From: an uncultured Verrucomicrobiota bacterium
Lineage (GTDB): Bacteria > Verrucomicrobiota > Verrucomicrobiia > Limisphaerales > UBA9464
Assembly (NCBI GenBank): GCA_903939515.1
Contig: CAJAHH010000010.1
Coordinates: 1 to 64,000 of the forward strand
Reading direction: 5' to 3'
DNA length: 64,000 nt
Positions 56,471 to 64,000 of this stretch are shown here, in pieces (positions within the stretch are counted from its first letter, which is position 1; every line of letters starts with the position of its first letter). A model generated the notes under the pieces. That model was not told where the DNA came from, did no database searches, and saw nothing but the letters and a program-made list of their open reading frames with translations. The position numbers and the translations under genes are program-made.

Positions 56471-58150
56471 GTGCCGGACATCGTTCTGTCCACCCTCAAC
56501 GCGAAGTATCTCCACGCCTCCTTCGGGCTGCGCTGCCTCATGGCCAATTTGGGGCAGCTACAGTCGCGGGCTAAAATCCTGGAGTTCGACATCAACCAGC
56601 GTCCGTTGGAAATCGCCGAAGCCCTGCTGGAGGCTGCCCCAAAAATCCTCGGATTGGGCGTCTATGTCTGGAACGCAGGCCCAACACTCGAACTGCTCGG
56701 CATCCTCCGTCGCCTGCGCCCCGACCTGAAGATCGTGCTCGGAGGGCCCGAGGTGAGCTATGAATGGGACCAGCAGCCAATCATCGGTCTGGCCGATCAT
56801 GTGATCACCGGTGAGGCCGACCTCGCCTTCGCCTCACTCTGCCAAAACCTGCTGTCAGCAACCGACCCGCGACCTCCCAAACTCATCGCCGCACCCGTGC
56901 CCGATGTGGCAGCCTTGGCGCTGCCCTACGATCTTTACGACGCACGGGACATCGAGCACCGGGTGGTTTACGTCGAGGCTTCTCGAGGGTGCCCCTTCAC
57001 TTGCGAGTTCTGCCTCAGCTCCCTGGAGATCCCCGTGCGGCAATTCCCATTGGATCCCTTTCTGGTGGCGATGCAACAGCTGCACGACCGGGGCCTGCGC
57101 CGCTTCAAATTCGTCGACCGGACCTTCAACCTGAACCTCGCCACCAGTCGGCGGATCCTTCAATTCTTCCTCGACCGACTGAGCCCCGAACTCTTTGTTC
57201 ACTTTGAGATGATCCCGGACCGCCTTCCGGCAGAATTACGCGAGTTGATCGCCCGATTCCCGGCGGGAACGCTGCAGTTTGAAGTGGGAATCCAAACCTT
57301 CGATCGCGAGGTCGAGGCCCGAATTAGCCGACGCCAGAACCACGATCGACTCGCCGACAACTTCCAATGGCTCCGGCAGCACAGCGGCGTTCACTTGCAT
57401 GCCGACCTCATCGTGGGTCTACCCGGCGAAACCCTGGAGTCCTTCGGACAAGGCTTTGATCGATTGATCGGACTCGGGCCCCAGGAAATTCAGGTTGGTA
57501 TTCTCAAACGCCTGCGCGGGACCCCCATCATCCGTCACGATGCGGAGTGGCAGATGATTTACAATCCCCATCCGCCCTACGAGGTGCTCTCCACCCGGAC
57601 CATGAACTTCGGCACGCTGGCCCGCTTGCGACGCTTCGCTAAGTTTTGGGACCTCTTCGGCAACAGCGGTAATTTTGTGGAAAGCCTTCCCATGCTGTGG
57701 GCTCACGATTCCACAGTGGCCCCAGCCCACATCGAATCGAACTCTGAGCGATCTCCGATCGGTGATCCGGTCGCGGTCGTTCCGCTCCCAGCCGGTTTAT
57801 CCTCGGGAGATACCGAGACTGAATCTCCGACCCACGAGAACGCTTCAACCACGGGCTCGGCCTTTGGAGCCATCCTCGCTTGGAGCGATTGGCTCCATGC
57901 CCAGGGTGTGAAGGGCCACGGTATTGCCCTGCCCCGGCAATACGAACTGCTGTGGCGCTGGTCGGTGGAGGTGCCTGGGATTTGCGCAGAAGTGTTCGGG
58001 CCCGCACTAGCGCGCGACTACCGACGGCCGGGTCGAACCGACCTACCCACTTGGTTGATCCCCTTTGCCGGCTCCGAAGCAACCCTTCGCCGCCCTGCCC
58101 GGCTGCCTCGCCGCCAATCGCGGCATCTTGGGGCTGCGAGCGAATCCTAG
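56471..58150 (+). CDS. B12-binding radical SAM protein (DUF4080-type)
   Basis: 559 residues from a GTG at 56471, preceded by AAGG and 10 bases after the aldolase stop. A longer frame from 56297 overlaps the aldolase and lacks homology. An N-terminal cobalamin-binding-like domain (ILGLGVYVWNAGPTLELLGI, IVLGGPEVSYEWD) is followed by the radical SAM cluster motif C174-P-F-T-C178-E-F-C181. The C-terminal third has a DUF4080-like block (NPHPPYEVLSTRTMNFGTLA). Reaction unknown. The tail beyond about residue 430 is longer than expected. It is likely co-transcribed with the aldolase. Confidence 0.88.
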   Translation: MPDIVLSTLNAKYLHASFGLRCLMANLGQLQSRAKILEFDINQRPLEIAEALLEAAPKILGLGVYVWNAGPTLELLGILRRLRPDLKIVLGGPEVSYEWDQQPIIGLADHVITGEADLAFASLCQNLLSATDPRPPKLIAAPVPDVAALALPYDLYDARDIEHRVVYVEASRGCPFTCEFCLSSLEIPVRQFPLDPFLVAMQQLHDRGLRRFKFVDRTFNLNLATSRRILQFFLDRLSPELFVHFEMIPDRLPAELRELIARFPAGTLQFEVGIQTFDREVEARISRRQNHDRLADNFQWLRQHSGVHLHADLIVGLPGETLESFGQGFDRLIGLGPQEIQVGILKRLRGTPIIRHDAEWQMIYNPHPPYEVLSTRTMNFGTLARLRRFAKFWDLFGNSGNFVESLPMLWAHDSTVAPAHIESNSERSPIGDPVAVVPLPAGLSSGDTETESPTHENASTTGSAFGAILAWSDWLHAQGVKGHGIALPRQYELLWRWSVEVPGICAEVFGPALARDYRRPGRTDLPTWLIPFAGSEATLRRPARLPRRQSRHLGAASES

Positions 58151-58205
58151 CACTGGGAGTGTCGCGACCCAGCCTCGAGGCTACATCAAATCTCGCCGAC
58201 CCGAT

Positions 58206-59408
58206 TTAACCGAGCGGGACCACCGGACGGTACCAGTTGTCGCGCTGGACCGGCTCGAAACCCAATTCTGAGATCAACCGCTTCATGTCGGAAACTCCCA
58301 TGCGGAAGGTGGTCCCGGCCGAGCTGACCACGTTTTCCTCGATCATAATCGACCCCAAATCATTGGCTCCATGGAGCAAGGCCACCTGCCCTACCTCGGG
58401 TCCCTGGGTCACCCAGGAGCTCTGCACACTGGGAATATTATCGAGGTAAATCCGGGCCAGCGCCTGCATGCGCAAGTACTCATGGGAACCCACGGTCGTG
58501 GCCTTCAGAACGGTGTTCTCTGGCTGGAACGTCCAAGCGATGAACGCCGTGAACGCTCCGCCATTGATCCGCCCCTGCTCCAGCGCCTCAGCATAAGCAA
58601 CCGACCGTTCTGAGGGATTCTCTCCGGCGCTCAGGCGCCCCGAGTCTACCAAGCGCTGCAAGGACACATCCTGCTGAGCACGAACCACCTCCAAGTGCTC
58701 GATACGCTCTTCGACCGTCTCCACATGGCCAAACATCATCGTCGCCGAACTGGCCAGCCCCAGTTTGTGAGCGATATCCATAACCCCCATCCACTGGGCG
58801 GTGTTGGCCTTGAGCGGAGCGATGCGCTGACGCACGCGATCCACGAGGATCTCACCGCCCCCTCCGGGCAGACTCCCCAGACCGGCCGAGACGAAGTCTC
58901 GAAGAACGGTCTCAACCGGTTCATTGAAAAACTCTGAGAAAGCCACAAACTCGCTCGGACTGAACCCGTGAACATTGAATCCGGGGTACTTCGATCGAAC
59001 ATGGTGGAGCAGGTCCAAGTACCACTGCTTGGTCAGCTTCGGATGGTGACCGCCCTGCATGAGCATCTGGGTGCCGCCCAGTGCCAGAGTCTCTTCAATC
59101 TTTCGGTCGAGCTCATCCAAGGTAATGACGTAGGAATCGGCATCTTTCTCACTCCTCCAGAAGGCGCAGAACTTGCAGTAGACGTTGCAAACGTTGGTGT
59201 AATTGACGTTGCGGTCCACGATGTAGGACACGGTCTCCGCCCCGCGCCCGCCCAGCGCACGACCACGGGCCAACCGACGACGACGATCCGCCAAAGCGCC
59301 CAACTCCGACAAGGGTAGCGAGTACAGAGCCAGTGCCTCCTGAGCATCGATCCGTCCCCCTTCCCAAACGCGCTGAAGCAGAGCATCCCGTGAAGAATCC
59401 AACACCAT
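58206..59408 (-). CDS. mqnC: Dehypoxanthine futalosine cyclase MqnC
   Basis: 400 residues. A radical SAM enzyme with the motif C74-N-V-Y-C78-K-F-C81 in NYTNVCNVYCKFCAFW, followed by the MqnC-type blocks LGGTQMLMQGGHHPKLTKQW, YPGFNVHGFSPSEFVAFSEF and LPGGGGEILVDRVRQ. It cyclises dehypoxanthine futalosine in the futalosine pathway of menaquinone synthesis. The blocks and length fit MqnC better than CofG/CofH or MqnE. No other mqn gene is in the window. It converges with the radical SAM gene (55 bases apart). Confidence 0.92.
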   Translation of the reverse strand: MVLDSSRDALLQRVWEGGRIDAQEALALYSLPLSELGALADRRRRLARGRALGGRGAETVSYIVDRNVNYTNVCNVYCKFCAFWRSEKDADSYVITLDELDRKIEETLALGGTQMLMQGGHHPKLTKQWYLDLLHHVRSKYPGFNVHGFSPSEFVAFSEFFNEPVETVLRDFVSAGLGSLPGGGGEILVDRVRQRIAPLKANTAQWMGVMDIAHKLGLASSATMMFGHVETVEERIEHLEVVRAQQDVSLQRLVDSGRLSAGENPSERSVAYAEALEQGRINGGAFTAFIAWTFQPENTVLKATTVGSHEYLRMQALARIYLDNIPSVQSSWVTQGPEVGQVALLHGANDLGSIMIEENVVSSAGTTFRMGVSDMKRLISELGFEPVQRDNWYRPVVPLG

Positions 59409-59535
59409 GACTGGAGCCTAGCCCCGAACGGCCCGAGGACAAGCAAACCCAGTTTTCCCAGCAGAACTCCGGAACTCTGGGGAAGTGCCAGTTGGCTGCT
59501 TTACCCGGGAGAGGCTTCCGCTACCGTCTGGGTCG

Positions 59536-60537
59536 ATGCCCTTGCCCCCGTTGCTGAGAACCGCTCTGTTGATGGGCCTCCTTGCCCAGACGGGATCAGC
59601 CAAGGAGGAAATGCCCTCCGGGAATCGGCACACCGGCATGAGCGGAGCCTCGGCCGCCATTTTCCTCGATGCCGGCCGTGTGGTGGTTGCCAGCGATGAG
59701 GACAATCGGTTGCGCGTGTACGACCCATCGACCAGTCAACCGGCGATGACGGCATGGGACGCCTCACCTTGGTTGCACCTCAGCGGCCGCAATCTGGAAT
59801 GTGACTTGGAGGGGGCTGCTCGGGTGGGGAATCGCATCTATTGGATCGGCTCCCATGGTCGCAACAAGGACGGCAAGTACCGCTCAAACCGGCACCGCTT
59901 TTTCGCCACCGACGTGACGGAGACGCCGCAAGGCCCCCAACTACGCAGCATTGGGACTCCGTGCTCCACCGTGGTGAGCGCCCTGCTGACCAACAGCGCA
60001 TTGAGCTTTCTCCACCTGGATACCGCGGCCGCGCTGCCTCCAGACGCCAAAGGAGGACTCAGTATCGAAGCGCTCGCAGCCCGACCTGACGGCTCCCTGT
60101 GGATCGGATTCCGCGGTCCGCTCGCCAAGGGAAAAGCCCTTCTCGTGCCGCTCTTGAACCCCGATGCGACTCTCGAAGGACACGCCCCGCAGTTCGGCCC
60201 TCCGACCCGTCTGGATTTGGGCGGGCGAGGCCTGCGAGACATGGCTTGGACGGGCTCCGAATGGATCCTCGTGGCCGGGGCCACCGGGGGAGACCAGAAG
60301 GGAACGAAGCTCTTCCGCTGGAATGGCGAGGGCAGTTTACCCAGCGCTTTGGACCTACCCGGCCTCAAAAACCTGCACATCGAAGCCGTCGCCGTGCCGC
60401 CAGAACAACCGGTTCGCCGACTGCTCCTGTGCAGCGACGACAGCCACCGCACCTCCGCCGGCACCGCGTCGTTCCGTAGCTTCTGGATCGATCTGCCGTC
60501 CGCCCCCGTGCCCGCAGCCGGCGCTCCGAAGCGCTAG
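59536..60537 (+). CDS. Secreted DUF3616 protein
   Basis: 333 residues from the ATG at 59536 (MPLPPLLRTALLMGLLAQTG), a signal peptide start; the upstream GTG at 59485 is less likely. DUF3616 blocks: SGASAAIFLDAGRVVVASDE, DNRLRVY, DLEGAARVGNRIYWIGSHGR and NRHRFFATDVTETPQGPQL. The domain is predicted to form a beta-propeller. Function unknown. It is a single gene between mqnC (divergent) and the Ig-like gene (convergent). Confidence 0.83.
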   Translation: MPLPPLLRTALLMGLLAQTGSAKEEMPSGNRHTGMSGASAAIFLDAGRVVVASDEDNRLRVYDPSTSQPAMTAWDASPWLHLSGRNLECDLEGAARVGNRIYWIGSHGRNKDGKYRSNRHRFFATDVTETPQGPQLRSIGTPCSTVVSALLTNSALSFLHLDTAAALPPDAKGGLSIEALAARPDGSLWIGFRGPLAKGKALLVPLLNPDATLEGHAPQFGPPTRLDLGGRGLRDMAWTGSEWILVAGATGGDQKGTKLFRWNGEGSLPSALDLPGLKNLHIEAVAVPPEQPVRRLLLCSDDSHRTSAGTASFRSFWIDLPSAPVPAAGAPKR

Positions 60538-60614
60538 GATTCCCGATGGAGCACAATGAGTTCCCTTCACAAGGGACCCAAAGCCCATGCAACCCACTGC
60601 AACGGTTCGGCAGA

Positions 60615-61799
60615 TCACTGAGGGGTCAAAGTGCGAGCGAGGCGAAATGTTCCTAGAGTAATATCGCCCAGTCCGTAGGAACCCGTGAGGACCGAGGTCG
60701 CGGTATTCAGGGTGCCCGTCAGCTTTAATCCGTTGGGAACTGTCGCGCCGGACAGCACATTCGCAGCATCAACGGTACCGAACCCACCGCCATCACCGTC
60801 CGCCGAGGGTGATGTTGGGTCGTCGATGCTGTAGAAAAAGAGACTGCCGTCAGCAGCGAGGATCGCATAAGACGAGCCCTCAGACGCTCCGTCATAGGTG
60901 CCGACATAATACCCGGCACTCTTCGAGTGGAGGCCAGATTCGGACTTCCGATCCCCACGGAAGGAGCCCGATCCACCGCTCGAATTTACGAAGGTCCCGG
61001 AGATTCCCGCTTCCGTAACGGTTCCGAGCGCTTTGCCCTTTTGGACGGTAACTGCGTTGAAACCACCATCGGGAGCGACCTTGAAGGATTGAATGAACAC
61101 CCCCTCCTCTTGAGGCGTGTTGTATCCGACCGCTGCGGCCAACCCCTCCGGTCGGACCATGATCGCAAAACCTCCGCTGTCGGACTGACCTACGAATTTC
61201 CCCATGTAAATCCCGGCCTGGCTTTTCTGAACACCAATGACACTCACCACCGCTTCCTGACTGACAGCTCGTCCCGCTCGATTGGTGATCAAAACGTGAT
61301 AACTACCCGCATTTAATGCGGTCAAACCGTTCAAGGGGAGTTGAGAGTTGGTCTTGCCGGACAACGGAAGTTTGTCCTTATGCCATTGGTAGGTCAGCGG
61401 AAATGTGCCTGCAGCCAAGACCTCCAATGTGACATTGCTTCCCACCGGATTGGTTTGTCCGCGAGGATGGAGAGAGATGCTCGGAGGCAAAAACCTCAGA
61501 CGGAATAACCCTACCGGTGAACCGGTGTCTTCCACGATCGAACTGGCGGCGGTTGGAATTCCAAGGTCGAGCCAATTGAGCAGGCCGAGATTGTTGAGCC
61601 TTTGAGGTTGCACCAGCCCCAATCCCTCGGCCCAAGAAACCCTGACAGAGTCGCCAGCGCGCTCGATTTCGACGGGAATCGACTGACCCAGCAGCAATCG
61701 AGTCTGGCACAAGAACAGGAAGCCCAACGATAAAACCACTTGGCGCACCAATCGGTAAAACACTCTCAAAATTTGAGCAGTATCAACGTGAAGATTCAT
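60615..61799 (-). CDS. Secreted protein with Ig-like domain, unknown function
   Basis: 394 residues. The signal-type N-terminus (hydrophobic VVLSLGFLFLCQTRLLLG) is followed by a fibronectin/Ig-like stretch. An Ig-like domain sits around residues 108-190 (PPSISLHPRGQTNPVGSNVT, TYQWHKDKLPLSGKTNSQL, NAGSYHVLITNRAG), matching the Ig-like modules common in Verrucomicrobia secreted proteins. The C-terminal half has two repeat-like beta units (GIYMGKFVGQSDSGGFAIMV and GYYVGTYDGASEGSSYAILA). No catalytic motif. The AT-rich region upstream (61800-61990) may hold its promoter. Confidence 0.75.
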   Translation of the reverse strand: MNLHVDTAQILRVFYRLVRQVVLSLGFLFLCQTRLLLGQSIPVEIERAGDSVRVSWAEGLGLVQPQRLNNLGLLNWLDLGIPTAASSIVEDTGSPVGLFRLRFLPPSISLHPRGQTNPVGSNVTLEVLAAGTFPLTYQWHKDKLPLSGKTNSQLPLNGLTALNAGSYHVLITNRAGRAVSQEAVVSVIGVQKSQAGIYMGKFVGQSDSGGFAIMVRPEGLAAAVGYNTPQEEGVFIQSFKVAPDGGFNAVTVQKGKALGTVTEAGISGTFVNSSGGSGSFRGDRKSESGLHSKSAGYYVGTYDGASEGSSYAILAADGSLFFYSIDDPTSPSADGDGGGFGTVDAANVLSGATVPNGLKLTGTLNTATSVLTGSYGLGDITLGTFRLARTLTPQ

Positions 61800-61802
61800 T
61801 TA

Positions 61803-61821
61803 TTGGACGTTAATGGTCCAA
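61803..61821. promoter_or_regulatory. Inverted repeat just upstream of the Ig-like gene start
   Basis: TTGGAC and GTCCAA face each other across 7 bases, ending 3 bases before the start codon at 61799 on the minus strand. It sits where the ribosome-binding site should be, and no ribosome-binding site is seen. It may be an operator or a translational control hairpin. Confidence 0.4.
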
Positions 61822-61850
61822 AAACATCTCCACCATCAATTTTTGAAAAT

Positions 61851-61884
61851 TTATTACCAATATTATTATAAATACATGTAATAA
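61851..61884. promoter_or_regulatory. AT-rich inverted repeat and possible promoter region
   Basis: TTATTAC and GTAATAA lie 20 bases apart in a very AT-rich stretch that includes a perfect TACATGTA palindrome. On the minus strand TATAAT is readable within it, but no good -35 partner is apparent. Probably a promoter/operator area of the Ig-like gene. Confidence 0.35.
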
Positions 61885-62047
61885 TGACTCTCTTTAAATC
61901 ACGCTGACGCTTGAAAAGCACCCGGCCAGAATCAAACATCAATTCTGCAGCTAAAAACACCTCAACCCAGCCCGAAAATGCCGCCCTCTGGGCCAGGTGA
62001 CCCAAATCAGCCGGTCGCTGTGGCCATTAATTGGGGGTAAACCGCTG

Positions 62048-63064
62048 CTAGATCAACCGACCCTGGCCGGTTCGACCCATGGTCAGACCCAGCTTGCGGT
62101 AGGCCTTTTCGGTGCAAATACGGCCTTGAGGGGTGCGCTGGATGTAGCCTTCGAGAATCAGGTAAGGTTCGTACACTTCTTCGATGGTGTCGGGCTCTTC
62201 ACCCACTGCCACCGCCAAAGAACTCACGCCAACAGGGCCACCCGCAAACTTTACGATCACCGACTCGAGGATGCGTGTGTCCATTTCGTCAAGACCGTCC
62301 TTGTCGATCTCCAAGATCTCGAGGGCCTTGTTGGCGATCTCCTCGGTGATCCGACCATCGGCGCGGACTTGCGCATAGTCACGCACCCGCCGCAGCAGGT
62401 TGCCCGCAATTCGAGGCGTGCCCCGGCTGCGGCGGGCGATCTCCATGGCACCCAGTGGCTCGGTGTCCACGCCCATCAGGCCGGCACCCCGCTGGACAAT
62501 TCCCTGCAACTGCGCGGCCGTGTAGTAGTCGAGCCGTTCTCGAATACCGAAGCGGGTCAGCAGCGGAGCACTGAGCAAGCCACTGCGCGTGGTGGCTCCG
62601 ATGAGCGTGAAGCGCGGAAGGCTCAAGCGAACACTGCGGGCGTTGGGCCCTTGGTCGATGATGATGTCGAGTTTGAAGTCCTCCATCGCCGGATAAAGGT
62701 ACTCCTCGATGGTCTTCTGAAGACGATGAATCTCATCAATGAAGAGCACATCCCCTTCGGAAAGATTGGTGAGCAGACCCGCCAGGTCAGCGGCTTTTTC
62801 AATGGTCGGACCGCTGGTGGTACGCAGGGTTCCTCCCATGGCGCCGGCCAAGATGTTGGCAATGGTGGTCTTTCCAAGACCGGGAGGTCCGCTCAAGAGG
62901 ATATGATCCAACGGCTCTTTGCGGCGCAGCGCCGCCTCGACGGCGATCTCCAAGCGCTCCTTGACCTTGGCTTGGCCGGTGAAATCGGCAAAAGCAGCCG
63001 GCCGCAGCGCCACCTCTAGGGTGGCATCCACCTTGTTTAATGAATTTAGCGCGCGCTCGGCCAT
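62048..63064 (-). CDS. ruvB: Holliday junction branch migration ATPase RuvB
   Basis: 338 residues, normal RuvB length. The AAA+ Walker A is G59-P-P-G-L-G-K-T66 and Walker B is FIDEIHRL with DEIH at 110-113. [20 protein letters not shown] is the standard N-terminus, [20 protein letters not shown] holds sensor 1, and the C-terminal winged-helix end [16 protein letters not shown] is also typical. RuvB drives branch migration of Holliday junctions with RuvA. ruvA and ruvC are not adjacent. Divergent from the pilB/gspE gene. Confidence 0.97.
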   Translation of the reverse strand: MAERALNSLNKVDATLEVALRPAAFADFTGQAKVKERLEIAVEAALRRKEPLDHILLSGPPGLGKTTIANILAGAMGGTLRTTSGPTIEKAADLAGLLTNLSEGDVLFIDEIHRLQKTIEEYLYPAMEDFKLDIIIDQGPNARSVRLSLPRFTLIGATTRSGLLSAPLLTRFGIRERLDYYTAAQLQGIVQRGAGLMGVDTEPLGAMEIARRSRGTPRIAGNLLRRVRDYAQVRADGRITEEIANKALEILEIDKDGLDEMDTRILESVIVKFAGGPVGVSSLAVAVGEEPDTIEEVYEPYLILEGYIQRTPQGRICTEKAYRKLGLTMGRTGQGRLI

Positions 63065-63296
63065 GCGCCCTCAAGTGTGGGACTCCCGGCACTCCGGGCG
63101 AGGAGTTTTGCGGGAATCCTTCGCCTTTTCCTAAAAAGACAGTTCCGTCACCAACCACCGAACCCCAGAAAGCCTCAGGATTGCGCTGAACACCCACCTC
63201 CCTTCGAGCGTCCGATCTGGGCATCCGGGATTGTCCGAAACACTGCTCCATGGCAGGAATACGGGTGCGATAGTATTTCGATAGGATTTGGTTGCC

Positions 63297-64000
63297 GTGA
63301 CGTTTGAACACCTACTGCGGAAGAACGCCCTTCTTCCCGAAGACAAAATTGCCGAAGCCAAACACCTGGAGGCCACGGAAGGGCTACGCCTAGACCGGGC
63401 GGTCGTGCAGCTCGGCTTGCTGACCGAGCGGGCGGTCCTGACCTTGATGGCCGAGCAACTTCAGTTGCCGCTGCTCGATTTGTCGGCCACGGAAATCCCT
63501 TCCGACATCCTCCAGTCACTGACGACCAAGGTGGTGTTCCGCAAGCGCATCGTCCCCATCGCCCGCGAAGGCAACACCCTCCGGGTAGCCACTTGCGATC
63601 CCTTCGACCTCTACGCGATGGACGATGTGCGGATGACGACCGGGCTTCAAATCGACACCGTCTTAGCCACCAAGGACGACATCGAGAAGCTCATCAAGAC
63701 CCACTATGGTCTCGGCGGCGACACCTTGGACGAGCTGGCAGCCAACGACGACGAACCCAGCGGCCCCGTGTCCAGCGGCGGTGATGACTTGCTGGAGATG
63801 GCCCAGGAGGCGTCGGTCATCCGACTGGTCAACGAGATCATCGTCGAGGCGGTGAACGAACGGGCCAGCGATATCCATATCGAGCCCTACGAGCACCAGA
63901 TGGCCATTCGCTACCGCATCGACGGTATCTTGCACGAGGCCTCGGTACCGCCGCAAATGAACCGCTTCCAGGCGGCGATCATTTCGCGCATCAAGATCCT
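63297..64000 (+). CDS. PilB/GspE-type secretion ATPase, 5' part (cut by window end)
   Basis: 234 complete codons are readable from a GTG at 63297 with AGGA about 9 bases upstream; the frame is open to the window end. The N-terminus is a T2SSE-N (MshEN-like) domain: LLPEDKIAEAKHLEATEGLR, VVQLGLLTERAVLTLMAEQL, DPFDLYAMDDVRMTTGLQI. The start of the ATPase domain follows (SVIRLVNEIIVEAVNERASD, IHIEPYEHQMAIRYRIDG), identical in layout to PilB/GspE. It would drive type IV pilus extension or type II secretion. The Walker motifs lie beyond the window. Confidence 0.92.
   Translation, partial: MTFEHLLRKNALLPEDKIAEAKHLEATEGLRLDRAVVQLGLLTERAVLTLMAEQLQLPLLDLSATEIPSDILQSLTTKVVFRKRIVPIAREGNTLRVATCDPFDLYAMDDVRMTTGLQIDTVLATKDDIEKLIKTHYGLGGDTLDELAANDDEPSGPVSSGGDDLLEMAQEASVIRLVNEIIVEAVNERASDIHIEPYEHQMAIRYRIDGILHEASVPPQMNRFQAAIISRIKI

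Noticed and set aside
61997-63019. Plus-strand frame of 340 codons over ruvB
   Set aside because: Antisense to ruvB, which has full motifs and normal length.
63220-63300. Possible sigma-54 promoter (TGGCAG...GGTGC) before the pilB-type gene
   Set aside because: The spacing between the GG and GC pairs does not fit the -24/-12 rule.

Overview
The window is about 60% G+C except for AT-rich patches near 1-340 and 61800-61900. It looks like a chromosomal piece of a Verrucomicrobiota bacterium, most likely the Limisphaerales/Pedosphaerales (subdivision 3) group. The clues are four DUF1549/DUF1553 ('planctomycete cytochrome') plus DUF1501 gene pairs, a prepilin-like protein with the [16 protein letters not shown] start and an H-x9-DG-like end, DUF2961 and DUF3616 proteins, and many secreted proteins. 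The taxonomic call is inference from gene families; there is no rRNA or tRNA gene in the window.

Layout. 1-1240: a small AT-rich membrane-protein gene, then about 900 bp of non-coding DNA carrying a dispersed repeat. 1240-7515: a secreted alkaline-phosphatase-superfamily protein divergent from PSCyt/DUF1501 pair 1. 7598-13028: secreted BSP-type metallopeptidase, a ParB-like small protein, a small membrane protein, a DUF5009-type acyltransferase and an unrecognised secreted TIM-barrel-like hydrolase. 13169-13590: a broken hipA remnant. 13605-23582 (minus strand): PSCyt/DUF1501 pair 2, DUF2961, and a sarcosine/dimethylglycine-dehydrogenase-like flavoprotein. 23684-27630: prepilin-like protein, an unusual voltage-gated K+ channel, glucose-6-phosphate dehydrogenase. 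27775-36493: PSCyt/DUF1501 pairs 3 (minus) and 4 (plus) back to back, separated by a repeat-rich divergent region. 36513-47543 (all minus): ABC ATPase, GT39-like membrane protein, priA, the flagellar export gate genes fliO-fliP-fliQ-fliR-flhB, an esterase and a zinc alcohol dehydrogenase. 47677-48723: BNR/sialidase-like protein. 48822-52742 (minus): proB, mazG, rpoN. 52892-58150 (plus): Ski2-like helicase, DHDPS-family aldolase, B12-binding radical SAM protein. 58206-64000: mqnC, DUF3616 protein, an Ig-like secreted protein, ruvB, and the 5' part of a pilB/gspE ATPase cut by the window end.

Working together: the four PSCyt/DUF1501 pairs are thought to serve polysaccharide degradation in this phylum, and sit with other secreted hydrolase-like proteins (BSP peptidase, sialidase-like, esterase, DUF2961, unknown TIM-barrel protein), which suggests a lifestyle of degrading complex polymers. 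fliOPQR-flhB encode most of a flagellar-type export gate; flhA and structural genes are not in the window. rpoN is intact and carries an uncommon internal insertion. mqnC implies menaquinone synthesis by the futalosine route.

The most unusual items are: a dispersed element present in opposite orientations at about 937-1057 and 32019-32155 with a 56-bp tandem derivative; a second dispersed repeat family at 24448 and 46370; a decayed hipA; an RpoN with about 160 extra residues in the core-binding region; and a K+ channel with a roughly 100-residue insert before its pore.
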